Shown: one piece after another, positions 46,624 through 55,225 of the stretch
How positions within the stretch are numbered: the first letter of the stretch is position 1
How the letters are laid out: each line of letters begins with the position of its first letter
Assembly: GCA_015061245.1 (NCBI GenBank)
Contig: SUWY01000008.1
Span: 1-64,000, forward strand
DNA length: 64,000 nt
From: Bacteroidales bacterium
GTDB taxonomy: Bacteria > Bacteroidota > Bacteroidia > Bacteroidales > Marinifilaceae
Direction of reading: 5' to 3'
Translations under genes and position numbers: made by a program
Notes under the pieces: generated by a model
Seen by the model: the letters and a program-made list of their open reading frames with translations, nothing else
Databases searched by the model: none
What the model was told of the DNA's origin: nothing

Positions 46624-47395
46624 TTAGACTGTATCAATAAAAACATTTGCCGGATGCATATCTCCCTTGACCATTACCATTATCGCCAAAACCCTTTCTA
46701 GCAACCATTTCATCTATTTCCGCCTTGGTTGCCAATCGGCTACAACTTATATATGGTTGAGTAAGAATAGAACGAAAAAGACCATCTGAATCCCTAGTAA
46801 AACCAATTACATTCATAGGAGTTTCAGGGAATAAAGAATTATGCAATACAATGGACTCCAAAGCTCTACCCAAAGTAGCATATATTGAAGTACGAATTTT
46901 GATAACAGATGTATCGCCATCCTTGTAATACACTTTAGCCTCTGCACCTTGAGCTATCATTAAGCCGTATTCAGACTCAATATCCTTTTCTGCATTTGCA
47001 AACCATATATGTTTAGCTTCAGCCCATTGTTGAACAAATCTTTCTTGAGCTTCGTCTATTTCCCAGTTTGATGGGATTGTTTTGCTTGCTGTAACATTTG
47101 CACTTGCTTCAAGGCAGCTTCTCGCGTAGTTGCATACGATATACGCCCCAATGAGCACCTCACCTGCACAGCAGAGACCTGCATGCTCCGACTGATTGAA
47201 TTGAGTAAGATTTGTTTTTCCATTTAGTATGTTATTTATATAATTATCAATAAGTTGAAGTGTTTTATCAGAAAAACCGTCATCATGTATTGAAGCAAAA
47301 ATCAACTTCATTCCTACAAATAAATCTTTTTCTAGACTTTCTTCATTCGTATCCATAACAACTATATATCCTTCGTCACAACAAAGATAGGACAA
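46624..47395 (-). pseudogene. Polyvalent-protein-type kinase domain, frameshifted at C-terminus
   Basis: The main frame (47395 to 46634, 253 residues) contains a kinase-like core seen in polyvalent proteins of mobile elements: IAQGAEAKVYYKDGDTSVIKI with the ATP-binding Lys, LHNSLFPETPMNVIGFTRD and ILTQPYISC. It ends RYASGKCFY. A one-base shift after DNGNGQG gives DMHPANVFIDTV and a stop at 46624-46626. That restores the catalytic-loop motif DxHxxN, so one base has been gained or lost. Even then the usual IDP metal-binding end is missing. The gene is therefore probably decayed. Its N-terminal half (to about residue 110) is not recognised. Confidence 0.65.
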
Positions 47396-47468
47396 CTTCT
47401 CTAAACATCAAAATGATTTCACGCAATCTCAAAATAAAATTTAAACAGTTTCTAAGTAGAGTTAAAAA

Positions 47469-47484
47469 GCAAACAATCGTTTGC
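47469..47484. promoter_or_regulatory. Perfect inverted repeat upstream of hsp20
   Basis: GCAAAC-AATC-GTTTGC is a perfect 6-base inverted repeat with a 4-base loop, 43 bases before the Hsp20 ATG. It contains TTTGC, a -33-like word. It could be a repressor site for heat or stress control, or chance. Confidence 0.35.
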
Positions 47485-47527
47485 AAATCTCGTAGAAAGA
47501 GTCGATTACTAACCAAAAATTTTAAAT

Positions 47528-47971
47528 ATGAAACATGAGTATGAGTTAGTTCCATTCTATTCATCAATCTTGGATGACTTCTTTGGAACAAAATTCGAAA
47601 ATCCTGAGCGTAAAAAACTACCTGCAATGAACATCCATGAGGATGAAAAAACATTGAAAATCGACCTTCGTGTTCCAGGCATGAAAAAGGAGAATATCCA
47701 TGTATCGTATGAGAATGGTTATCTTACAATTTCAGGCAGTAACGACAAGGAGTGTAAGGAGAAAGAGTGTACCGACAAAGAGTGCAAAGGCGACAAGAAA
47801 TACCTGCGCAAGGAGTTCTGTTGCTGCTCATTCGAGCGCACAATTTCAATTCCTCAGGAGCACTACATGGTTAACGATGCAAAGGCTGAGTACAAAGATG
47901 GCATTCTACATCTATGCATTCCAAAGGTAGAGGAGAAAAAGAGCGAACCAACCAAAATCGAAATCATGTAA
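47528..47971 (+). CDS. Hsp20/alpha-crystallin small heat shock protein with Cys-rich loop
   Basis: The 147-residue protein has the alpha-crystallin domain (PAMNIHEDEKTLKIDLRVPGMKKENI... GYLTISG... EYKDGILHLCIPK, with the GILxL core motif) and a short C-terminal tail. It is an ATP-independent holdase, cytoplasmic. The L5/6 loop, normally Lys/Glu-rich, carries Cys76, Cys81, Cys86 (three KEC repeats) and Cys98-100 (CCC). This is unusual and may make it redox- or metal-responsive. It is divergent from the kinase-like gene, with an inverted repeat in the shared upstream region. Confidence 0.93.
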   Translation: MKHEYELVPFYSSILDDFFGTKFENPERKKLPAMNIHEDEKTLKIDLRVPGMKKENIHVSYENGYLTISGSNDKECKEKECTDKECKGDKKYLRKEFCCCSFERTISIPQEHYMVNDAKAEYKDGILHLCIPKVEEKKSEPTKIEIM

Positions 47972-48028
47972 AAACAGCCCTAAAAAAGCTGTACTTGATC
48001 GGTCAGAACAGACCAAAACAAAATCACC

Positions 48029-48054
48029 AGAGCCGAGCTTAACCCCTCGGCTCT
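48029..48054 (+). terminator. Hairpin after hsp20
   Basis: The arms AGAGCCGAG (48029-48037) and CTCGGCTCT (48046-48054) pair perfectly. The downstream sequence is not T-rich, so termination strength is uncertain. It lies 58 bases after the Hsp20 stop codon. Confidence 0.5.
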
Positions 48055-48099
48055 ACTCATGTATTATTCCTAATTAACTCTTCACTTCTAACTCCTTAA

Positions 48100-48270
48100 C
48101 AAATCTTATCACTCCACTTGCTCCTTATCTGTAAAGCAATCTAAAGCGTTGAATTAAACTCGTGGATTTGCTTTAATTTGGTGTTTACCAACCCCCAAAC
48201 CCCCTTCGCTACATTCACTACGTTCATTGCGCTAATAAGGGGGCTTTACTCGCTACGCTCGGAAACTCCT
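48100..48270. repeat. Composite dispersed repeat, copy C
   Basis: This has the same block order as copies A and B: CTCCTTATCTGTAAAGCAA, GTGGATTTGCTTTAATTTG, TTTACCAACCCCC, CCCCCTTCG, CTAATAAGGGGGCTTTAC and TCGCTACGCTCGGAAACTCC. The segment between CCCCCTTCG and CTAATAAGG is different from A and B. Confidence 0.72.
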
Positions 48271-48645
48271 AACTCCTAACTCTTCACTATAAATTCCTAA
48301 TTTCTCATTCCTAATTCCTAATTATTCACTGTTCACTCCTAACTCTTCACTCCTAACTGAATCATCCTAAATAACATTTACAAATTCAACATATCATATG
48401 TAAACCTATTTTAGGACAAGACAACTCTTAACTATAAATTCCTAATTCCTCATTCCTAATTCCTAATTATTCACTATTCACTCCTAACTCCTAACTCCTA
48501 ACTCTTCACCTTGCACTAGTGTTCGCCATTGCTGCGCAATGACGCAAAATCGGCGGCGGTTCGGCATAATCCAAGTAAACTTGGCTTCTGCTCTCACCTT
48601 GCACGATTTTTCCTAATTCCTAATTCCTAATTCCTAATTATTTTG
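48271..48645. repeat. TAACTCC/TAATTCC short tandem repeat region
   Basis: With copy C this fills the 710-base gap 47972-48681, which has no gene. Runs of CTAACTCCTAACTCTTCACT (48277-48360, 48478-48505) and CTAATTCCTAATTCCTAATT (48430-48475, 48612-48640) alternate. A GC-rich patch at about 48518-48600 contains CATTG-CTG-CGCAATG and CCAAG-TAAA-CTTGG hairpins. I cannot identify the patch. Confidence 0.65.
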
Positions 48646-48653
48646 TATCTTCG
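48646..48653 (+). promoter_or_regulatory. Likely -7 box for the 48682 gene block
   Basis: TATCTTCG differs from TAnnTTTG at one base and lies 28 bases before the ATG, directly after the TAATTCC repeats. Confidence 0.4.
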
Positions 48654-48681
48654 TGGGTTGAATCAATAGAAGAATTACATT

Positions 48682-49215
48682 ATGGCTATCATAAAAAAAC
48701 TCAACGGAGTAACTCCGCAATTCGGAGAAAACTGCTTTTTAGCTGATAATGCGGCAATTATAGGTAGCGTTACTATGGGAAATGACAGCAGCATTTGGTT
48801 TGGTGCCGTTCTACGTGGCGATGTAAATACAATAACCATAGGCAACAAGGTAAACATACAGGATAATGCAACTATTCATGCAACCTATAAAACCTGCCCT
48901 ACAGTGATTGGAAACAACGTTTCAATTGCACACAATGCAGTGATTCACGGATGCACCATTCACGACAATGTACTAATTGGAATGGGTGCAGTGGTTCTTG
49001 ACAAGGCAGAAATTCAGAGCAACACAATCATTGCCGCAGGAAGCGTCGTAACAAAAGGAACCGTTGTTGAATCCGGTTGGGTCTATTCAGGTTGCCCTGC
49101 TAAAAAGATGAAGGAGTTGGGACCAGAGCTTTTGAAGGGCGAGGTTGAGCGCATTGTAAATGCCTACAACATGTATGCAGGTTGGTACAAGGATTCAGAA
49201 AACATTGAAGAGTAA
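48682..49215 (+). CDS. Gamma carbonic anhydrase family protein
   Basis: The 177 residues form a left-handed beta-helix of the gamma-CA/PaaY type: SIWFGAVLRGDVNTITIG, NKVNIQDNATIHATY, VSIAHNAVIHGCTI, IGMGAVVLDKAEI. Three zinc-binding His are expected at IHAT, IAHN and VIHG, all present. It is a trimeric cytosolic enzyme or a CoA transferase relative; true carbonic anhydrase activity varies in the family. It starts a co-directional block, 17 bases before rpe. Confidence 0.88.
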   Translation: MAIIKKLNGVTPQFGENCFLADNAAIIGSVTMGNDSSIWFGAVLRGDVNTITIGNKVNIQDNATIHATYKTCPTVIGNNVSIAHNAVIHGCTIHDNVLIGMGAVVLDKAEIQSNTIIAAGSVVTKGTVVESGWVYSGCPAKKMKELGPELLKGEVERIVNAYNMYAGWYKDSENIEE

Positions 49216-49232
49216 CAGCAAAAGGAAACAAT

Positions 49233-49883
49233 ATGAAGACTATGGTATCTCCATCTCTGTTGGCGGCCGACTACACTTGTCTCGGCAAAGAGATTGATAT
49301 GATAAACAACAGCAATGCCGATTGGTTGCACTGCGACATTATGGATGGCGTTTTTGTACCGAACATCTCTTTCGGATTTTCGGTTCTTGACCCTGTTGGT
49401 CAAATTTGCAAAAAGCCGCTCGATGTTCATCTGATGATTGTCAATCCGGACAACTACATTGATTTGTGCAAGAATGCTAGCGCAGAGTGGTTAACAGTTC
49501 ATTATGAAGCATGTACGCACCTTCACAGAACCATTCAGCAGATTAAGAGCAAGGGCATGAAGGCCGGTGTTGCTCTAAATCCTGCCACCCCAGTAAATGT
49601 TCTCGAGGACATTCTTCACGACTGCGACATGGTGCTTATCATGAGCGTTAATCCGGGATTCGGAGGTCAAAAGTTCATTCGTCACTCTCTTGAGAAGATT
49701 AAGAAGCTTAAGAGTATGATTAATGAGCGAGGCTGCAATACATTAATCCAGGTGGATGGCGGAGTAAACTTAGAGACAGGAAAAGAGCTTATCGACGCAG
49801 GTGCCGATGTTTTGGTTGCCGGAAGTTTTGTATTCAAGGCAGAGAATCCTGCCGAGGCCATAAATGGATTGAAAGAGCTATAA
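49233..49883 (+). CDS. rpe: Ribulose-phosphate 3-epimerase
   Basis: The 216-residue TIM-barrel enzyme shows SPSLLAADYTCLGKEI, WLHCDIMDGVFVPNISFG (metal ligands His, Asp), PLDVHLMIVNPDNYI, GVALNPATPVNVL, VLIMSVNPGFGGQKFI and IQVDGGVN. All active-site residues are present and the length is standard. It interconverts ribulose-5-phosphate and xylulose-5-phosphate in the pentose phosphate pathway. The ftsE-like gene follows after 10 bases. Confidence 0.96.
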   Translation: MKTMVSPSLLAADYTCLGKEIDMINNSNADWLHCDIMDGVFVPNISFGFSVLDPVGQICKKPLDVHLMIVNPDNYIDLCKNASAEWLTVHYEACTHLHRTIQQIKSKGMKAGVALNPATPVNVLEDILHDCDMVLIMSVNPGFGGQKFIRHSLEKIKKLKSMINERGCNTLIQVDGGVNLETGKELIDAGADVLVAGSFVFKAENPAEAINGLKEL

Positions 49884-49893
49884 GATTCTGAAC

Positions 49894-50619
49894 ATGGAGA
49901 GTCCTGAGATTATTATTGAGGTTAAAAACGGCGGTGTTAAGCACGACGAGAATCCAATTCTGACAAAGGTTAACCTTACCGTATACAAAGGCGAAATGGT
50001 ATATCTTACCGGTAAAGTTGGTAGCGGTAAGAGTTCATTTCTAAGAATGTTGTATGCAGATCTTCCTTTGGAGTATGGCGAGGCAAAAGTTGCCGGTTTT
50101 GATTTGAAGCGTATTAAACGTAGCAAAATCCCTATGCTCAGAAGAAAGTGCGGCATTGCCTTTCAAGATTTTAAACTGCTTACCGACAGAAGTGTTGCAG
50201 AGAATCTTCGCTTTGTACTTCGCGCAACAGGATGGAAAAAGGGCGATATTGAGGGACGTGTTGACGAGGTTCTTCAAAGCGTAGGTATGGCCCATGCTAA
50301 AGATAAAATGCCATACCAACTATCAGGCGGTGAGCAGAAACGTGTGGTAATTGCACGTGCCCTGCTGAATAATCCGGAGTTGATTATTGCCGATGAGCCT
50401 ACAGCAAATCTTGATGGCGAGACTGCTCGAGATATTATGACTATCTTCAAAGAGATTCAGAAAAACGGAACCACTTTGATTATAGCAACTCATCAGGCCG
50501 ATATTCTTGAAGAGTTCCCGGGGCGTGTAATTTTGTGTCGCGATAATACATTGATTGACGTTCAAAGCGAGAATGCCAAACTTGAACTAACCCTCGATTT
50601 TGACCAACAGCCGGAATAA
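49894..50619 (+). CDS. ftsE: Cell division ATP-binding protein FtsE-like
   Basis: The 241-residue ABC ATPase has Walker A GKVGSGKSS, the Q-loop CGIAFQDFKLLTDRSVAENL (FtsE-type), signature LSGGEQKRV, Walker B LIIADEPTANLD and H-loop IATHQAD. With FtsX (not in the window) it would control cell-wall hydrolases at the division site. Separation from ftsX is common in Bacteroidetes. The FAD-dehydrogenase ATG follows the stop codon directly (TAAATG). Confidence 0.87.
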   Translation: MESPEIIIEVKNGGVKHDENPILTKVNLTVYKGEMVYLTGKVGSGKSSFLRMLYADLPLEYGEAKVAGFDLKRIKRSKIPMLRRKCGIAFQDFKLLTDRSVAENLRFVLRATGWKKGDIEGRVDEVLQSVGMAHAKDKMPYQLSGGEQKRVVIARALLNNPELIIADEPTANLDGETARDIMTIFKEIQKNGTTLIIATHQADILEEFPGRVILCRDNTLIDVQSENAKLELTLDFDQQPE

Positions 50620-52188
50620 ATGTATCAGGAGTACCAAACACGTCTTCTCCCCAAGCAACTTGCCGAGGAAACTGAGCTATGCTCTGTAGCTGCAAAACTG
50701 ACTGGTGTTGCAAAGAACAGAATTGCGCGTGTCGATATTGTAAAACGCTCTATCGATGCTCGTCATGCCCCTGTTATGTTCAATTTGACCCTTGGAATTC
50801 ATATTGACAAGATTGAGCTGCCCGAACCACAATTTAAGGCTGAGTATAAAAATGTCGCCGATGCGAATAGTGCAGTTGTGGTTGGAGCCGGTCCTGCGGG
50901 TCTATTCGCTGCCCTCGCCCTCATTGAAAACGGAATTAAACCCATTGTTCTGGAACGAGGCAAAAGTGTTGAAGATCGCAAAAAAGATTTGGCTGCTCTA
51001 TACAAAACCGGCATTGTAAATCCCGACTCAAACTTCGGTTTTGGCGAGGGTGGAGCCGGAACATTCTCTGATGGAAAACTCTTCACTCGCTCCAAAAAGC
51101 GAGGCAATGTACGTCGTGCTTTGGAGATTCTTGTACACCACGGAGCACCCGAAAACATTCTGACCGACGCACATCCGCACATAGGAACCGACAAGCTGCC
51201 TCACGTAATCTCGAATATGCGCAAATGCATTGAAAAGTATGGTGGCGAGGTTCACTTCAACTGCAAAATGGATGGTCTGCTGCTCCACAACAACAAGATA
51301 TGCGGAGTTACAGCCGCAGGCAAAGAGTTCAAAACCAATAGTGTAATTTTGGCAACAGGCCACTCGGCTCGCGATATATACAGAATGTTACATGCTACAG
51401 GCATATATATTGAGCCAAAGGACTTTGCTGTAGGAATGCGCTTGGAACATCCACAGCATGAAATTGATATTATGCAGTACCATACTCCCGACGGGCGAGG
51501 TCACTATCTGCCCGCTGCCGAGTACTCGTTCGTCACCAACATCTGCGGTCGCGGTGTCTATTCATTCTGCATGTGTCCGGGAGGAGTTGTTGTGCCGGCG
51601 GCAACCGATGGCAACCAGCAGGTGGTTAACGGAATGTCCTCGTCCGCAAGAAATACACCATGGGCAAACTCGGCAATAGTGACACAAGTGGGTCAAGAGG
51701 AGCTGGAGTTGATGAACCATAAAGGGCTATTTGCCGGTATGGAGTTCCAGGAAGAGCTTGAGAGAGTTGCATACGAAAAGGGTGGAGGAAAACTCTATGC
51801 ACCGGCTCAAAAGCTGATAGATTTTATAAACAAACGCGATAGCAACAGTTTCCCGAAAACATCATATAAACCAGGAATTACAGCATCGCCTATGCATAAA
51901 TGGTTTCCAGAACCACTAAATAGTCGACTTCGAGAGGGTTTAACTCAGTTCGGAAGAAAGGCAAAGGGGTTCATGTCGCAAAATGCCGTTCTGCTCGGAG
52001 TTGAGACAAGAACATCATCGCCCATAAGGGTTCCACGCAATCCCGACACCCTTCAACACCCCGAAATTATTGGATTATATCCTTGTGGCGAGGGCGCAGG
52101 ATTTGCAGGCGGAATCATATCTGCGGCAATGGATGGCGAGGCATGTGCCATAAAATTAGCGGAATACGAAAAAAAATATTCTAATTAA
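50620..52188 (+). CDS. FAD-dependent dehydrogenase (COG2509-type)
   Basis: The 522-residue flavoprotein has an N-terminal ferredoxin-like domain (about 1-75) and the FAD site VVVGAGPAGLFAALALIENG, then FGFGEGGAGTFSDGKL and VILATGHSARDIY. Near the C-terminus are KGFMSQNAVLLGVETRTSSPIR and LYPCGEGAGFAGGI. These mark the uncharacterised NAD(P)/FAD-dependent oxidoreductase family widespread in anaerobes. It is cytoplasmic; the substrate is unknown. It directly abuts ftsE. Confidence 0.9.
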   Translation: MYQEYQTRLLPKQLAEETELCSVAAKLTGVAKNRIARVDIVKRSIDARHAPVMFNLTLGIHIDKIELPEPQFKAEYKNVADANSAVVVGAGPAGLFAALALIENGIKPIVLERGKSVEDRKKDLAALYKTGIVNPDSNFGFGEGGAGTFSDGKLFTRSKKRGNVRRALEILVHHGAPENILTDAHPHIGTDKLPHVISNMRKCIEKYGGEVHFNCKMDGLLLHNNKICGVTAAGKEFKTNSVILATGHSARDIYRMLHATGIYIEPKDFAVGMRLEHPQHEIDIMQYHTPDGRGHYLPAAEYSFVTNICGRGVYSFCMCPGGVVVPAATDGNQQVVNGMSSSARNTPWANSAIVTQVGQEELELMNHKGLFAGMEFQEELERVAYEKGGGKLYAPAQKLIDFINKRDSNSFPKTSYKPGITASPMHKWFPEPLNSRLREGLTQFGRKAKGFMSQNAVLLGVETRTSSPIRVPRNPDTLQHPEIIGLYPCGEGAGFAGGIISAAMDGEACAIKLAEYEKKYSN

Positions 52189-52211
52189 TTGATTTTTATA
52201 TTCCAATTGTA

Positions 52212-52219
52212 TAACTTTG
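52212..52219 (+). promoter_or_regulatory. Bacteroidetes -7 box for HU gene
   Basis: TAACTTTG matches TAnnTTTG and lies 43 bases before the HU ATG. A TTGATTTTT word about 22 bases upstream is a reasonable -33 element. Confidence 0.6.
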
Positions 52220-52262
52220 CAAACGATAGCATAAAAACGTTAACTAAAAATTCTTAAGAATT

Positions 52263-52526
52263 ATGAACAAAACTGAATTAATCGATGCTGTTGCTGCTAA
52301 GGCTGGTTTGTCAAAAGTAGATGCAAAAAAGGCTTTGGACGCTGTATTGGGTTCAATTGCTGAGGCTGTAAAGGGAGGCGACAAGGTAGCTTTGGTTGGT
52401 TTTGGTACTTTCTCTGTTTCTGAGAGAGCTGCTAGAACAGGACGTAACCCTCAGACTGGTGCAACTATTGAGATTGCAGCTAAGAAGAGCGTTAAATTTA
52501 AAGCAGGAGCAGGTCTTGAGCTGTAA
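52263..52526 (+). CDS. HU family DNA-binding protein
   Basis: The 87-residue protein is a typical HU/IHF monomer. It has the helical N-terminus [27 protein letters not shown], then [25 protein letters not shown] (the DNA-binding arm with RNPQTG) and [11 protein letters not shown]. It forms dimers that bend and compact DNA. A clear promoter box and a following GC hairpin with T-run mark it as a single-gene unit. Confidence 0.96.
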   Translation: MNKTELIDAVAAKAGLSKVDAKKALDAVLGSIAEAVKGGDKVALVGFGTFSVSERAARTGRNPQTGATIEIAAKKSVKFKAGAGLEL

Positions 52527-52548
52527 ATTATTGTTCAAGCGAAATAAG

Positions 52549-52585
52549 TGAGGCTGCCCTATGGTCAGCCTCGCTTGTTTTTTAG
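52549..52585 (+). terminator. Rho-independent terminator after HU gene
   Basis: GAGGCTG and CAGCCTC pair around a short loop, with extra pairing on the flanks, and are followed by TTGTTTTTT. It separates the HU gene from the methyltransferase gene. The frame that runs through it upstream of the methyltransferase ATG is therefore not translated. Confidence 0.8.
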
Positions 52586-52598
52586 AGAAGGTGATAAT

Positions 52599-53276
52599 AT
52601 GAAGACACGTAAAGAGAAGTTAGAGTATTTAAAGAATTTTGTATCAGACGAAAAGAATGAGCTGTTCGCCAGAATGATCAACGAGCGCACCGATTACATT
52701 GCAATTGTACTTGAGGATCTATACCAATCTCACAACCAAAGCGCAGTTATGCGTTCGGCAGAGTGTTTTGGTGTGCAACAACTTCACGTTATCGAGAATA
52801 GAAACAAATATGATATAACAAGTACCGTTTCCAGGGGCGGAAGAAATTGGTTGACCCTTGTTCGCCACAATAAAGAGAAAAACAACACCCCTGCCGCAAT
52901 TGAGCAACTGAAAAAGGCAGGCTACAGAATTGTTGCCACCACCCCACACACCAACGATGTGGACCTGCCCGAATTTGATCTGAACAAAGGACCTGCAGCA
53001 TTCGTATTTGGTACCGAGTGGACCGGAATATCCGACACTGTAATGGAGATGGCCGACGAATACGTAAAGATTCCAATGAACGGTTTTACCGAAAGCTTGA
53101 ACGTCAGCGTATGCGCAGCAATCCTTATGTACGATTTAACACAACGCCTGCGTACAAGCAACATTCCATGGCAGTTGAGCGAGGAGCGCAAAGAGGAGGT
53201 TCTTTTCGATTGGTACAAACATGCAGTAAAGGCTTCCGATGAAATATTAGAGAGATTTGAAAATAGTGATAAGTAA
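52599..53276 (+). CDS. TrmH-family tRNA/rRNA 2'-O-methyltransferase
   Basis: The 225-residue SPOUT protein shows TDYIAIVLEDLYQSHNQSAVMRSAECFGVQ (motif 1, N and R conserved), AFVFGTEWTGISD (motif 2) and IPMNGFTESLNVSVCAAILMYDL (motif 3, knot). It best fits tRNA Gm18 methyltransferase TrmH. I start at the ATG at 52599, after AGAGAAGGTG, a good ribosome site; the longer GTG frame begins inside the HU terminator. Its stop overlaps the DPP III start (TAATG). Confidence 0.9.
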   Translation: MKTRKEKLEYLKNFVSDEKNELFARMINERTDYIAIVLEDLYQSHNQSAVMRSAECFGVQQLHVIENRNKYDITSTVSRGGRNWLTLVRHNKEKNNTPAAIEQLKKAGYRIVATTPHTNDVDLPEFDLNKGPAAFVFGTEWTGISDTVMEMADEYVKIPMNGFTESLNVSVCAAILMYDLTQRLRTSNIPWQLSEERKEEVLFDWYKHAVKASDEILERFENSDK

Positions 53277-55225
53277 TGAAGAATAACTTTAACTACATTG
53301 CCGAACAGTTCGGCGATATAAGAATTTTACGTTATACGGTTGATGCATTCAACTCACTTTCATTGAAAGAGAAACTATTCATTTACCACATGAGTAAAGC
53401 AGCCCTTGCAGGACGCGACATACTGTGGGATCAGAATAATATACACAACCTGGCTATTCGCAAAGTGCTATGCAAGATATGGGAGAAGTATCCTGAAAAC
53501 CGTTCAAGCGAACAGTTCAAGGAGTTCGAAATTTATACCAAACGAGTGCTCTTTGCAAACGGAATACACCACCACTACTCTATGGATAAGTTCACTCCGG
53601 GCTTCACCGAGGAGTGGTTCAATAGCGCATGGGAAATGGTTCAAGGCAATCCGGAAGAGTTGAACCAAATTAGAAGAGCAATCTTCGACAAAGAGTACAT
53701 GGCAAAAAGAGTTGTACTTGGCGATACCGATGATCTGGTCAAAGCCTCGGCAAACAACTACTATCAAGGGGTAACTCAAAAAGAGACCGAAGATTTCTAC
53801 GCAAAAATTGAGGTCGATGAAACCTCGCCCATATCAAAAGGGTTAAACTCTACTCTTGTTAAACGTAATGGCAAGATATTCGAAGAGGTGTGGCATATAG
53901 GCGGAAAATATAGCAAGGAGATTCAGGAGATTTGCACCCATTTGAAAAATGCAATTGAGTACGCTCATAACGACGAACAGAAACATCTGCTTGAACTACT
54001 TATTGAGTACTACACCACCGGAAACTTGAAAACCTTCGATGAGTTCAGTATTGCATGGTTAAAGGAGCAGAGTGCCCCTATCGACTTCATTAACGGATTT
54101 ATTGAGGTTTATGGCGACCCGCTTGGACTAAAAGCAAGTTGGGAATCAGTTATCGAGATTGTAGATAAAGAGGCGTGCAAACGTACCGAAACATTGGCAG
54201 CCAACGCTGAGTGGTTTGAGCACAACGCCCCCACCGATCCAAAATATAAAAAGGAGCGTGTTTCAGGAGTAACAGCACGAGTAATGCAGGTAGCAATGCT
54301 CGGAGGAGATTGCCATCCTGCCACCCCGATAGGAATAAATCTGCCAAATGCAGAGTGGATTCGTGAACGCTACGGAAGTAAATCGGTCACACTTGACAAC
54401 ATTACCTACGCATACGATCAAGCTGCCAAAGCCAGCGGAGGCACCTTAGAGGAGTTCGCTGCAAGTCAGGCTGAGATTGATCTTTGCAAAGAGTATGGTT
54501 CACTTGGTTCAACCCTTCACACCGATCTGCATGAGTGCCTTGGCCATGGCTCAGGCAAGTTAATGCCGGGAGTTTCGGGCGAGGCCTTAAAGAGCTACGG
54601 CTCTACAATCGAGGAGGCCCGTGCCGACCTATTTGCCCTATACTACATAATGGACCCGAAATTGGTAGAATTGGGCCTTATTCCTAGTCTAAAAGTGGGC
54701 GAGGCTGAGTATTGCAGCTATATCCGCAACGGTTTGATGGGACAGTTGACACGCATCAAACCCGGGTGCAATTTAGAGGAGAGCCATATGCGTAACCGTC
54801 AACTTATTGCACTATGGGCATACGAACATGGCAAAGAGCAAAAGATTATCGAAAGGATAGAAAAAAACGGCAAAACTGCCTTTGTAATCAATGATTTCCA
54901 AGCTCTACGTGGTCTGTTTGCTCAACTCTTGGCAGAAGTTCAACGTATTAAATCCGAGGGCGACTACACCGCAGCAGCCCAATTAGTGGAGCAATATGGA
55001 GTAAAGGTTGACCAAGCGCTATTAAGCGAAGTATTGGAGCGTTACGAAAAGTTAGGAATTGCCCCATACGCCGGCTTCATCAACCCCGAATACACTTTAC
55101 TCTTTTCGGGCGAGGGCTCAGGCGAAGGCTCAGGCGAGGACTCGCCCACAATCATCGATGTTGCAATCTCCTATCCCGAAAACTTCATGGAACAACAACT
55201 ATCATACAATAAACGAGGCTCTTAA
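53276..55225 (+). CDS. Dipeptidyl peptidase III (M49)
   Basis: The 649-residue metallopeptidase carries the M49 zinc motif HECLGH (419-424) and the second ligand motif EEARAD (446-451). It lacks a signal peptide and so is probably cytoplasmic. It removes dipeptides from peptide N-termini. Near the C-terminus, in place of the usual short turn before IIDVAISYPENF, is SGEGSGEGSGEDS. This is encoded by repeats of the CGGGCGAGGGCTCAG word found elsewhere in intergenic elements. The insert lies far from the active site. A perfect terminator hairpin includes the stop codon. Confidence 0.92.
   Translation: MKNNFNYIAEQFGDIRILRYTVDAFNSLSLKEKLFIYHMSKAALAGRDILWDQNNIHNLAIRKVLCKIWEKYPENRSSEQFKEFEIYTKRVLFANGIHHHYSMDKFTPGFTEEWFNSAWEMVQGNPEELNQIRRAIFDKEYMAKRVVLGDTDDLVKASANNYYQGVTQKETEDFYAKIEVDETSPISKGLNSTLVKRNGKIFEEVWHIGGKYSKEIQEICTHLKNAIEYAHNDEQKHLLELLIEYYTTGNLKTFDEFSIAWLKEQSAPIDFINGFIEVYGDPLGLKASWESVIEIVDKEACKRTETLAANAEWFEHNAPTDPKYKKERVSGVTARVMQVAMLGGDCHPATPIGINLPNAEWIRERYGSKSVTLDNITYAYDQAAKASGGTLEEFAASQAEIDLCKEYGSLGSTLHTDLHECLGHGSGKLMPGVSGEALKSYGSTIEEARADLFALYYIMDPKLVELGLIPSLKVGEAEYCSYIRNGLMGQLTRIKPGCNLEESHMRNRQLIALWAYEHGKEQKIIERIEKNGKTAFVINDFQALRGLFAQLLAEVQRIKSEGDYTAAAQLVEQYGVKVDQALLSEVLERYEKLGIAPYAGFINPEYTLLFSGEGSGEGSGEDSPTIIDVAISYPENFMEQQLSYNKRGS

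Noticed and set aside
47376-47654. Minus-strand 92-aa frame over the hsp20 start
   Set aside because: It overlaps the well-supported Hsp20 gene and has no family features.
52548-52598. Longer GTG start for the TrmH-type gene
   Set aside because: It begins inside the HU terminator hairpin; the ATG at 52599 has a good ribosome site and the family N-terminus.
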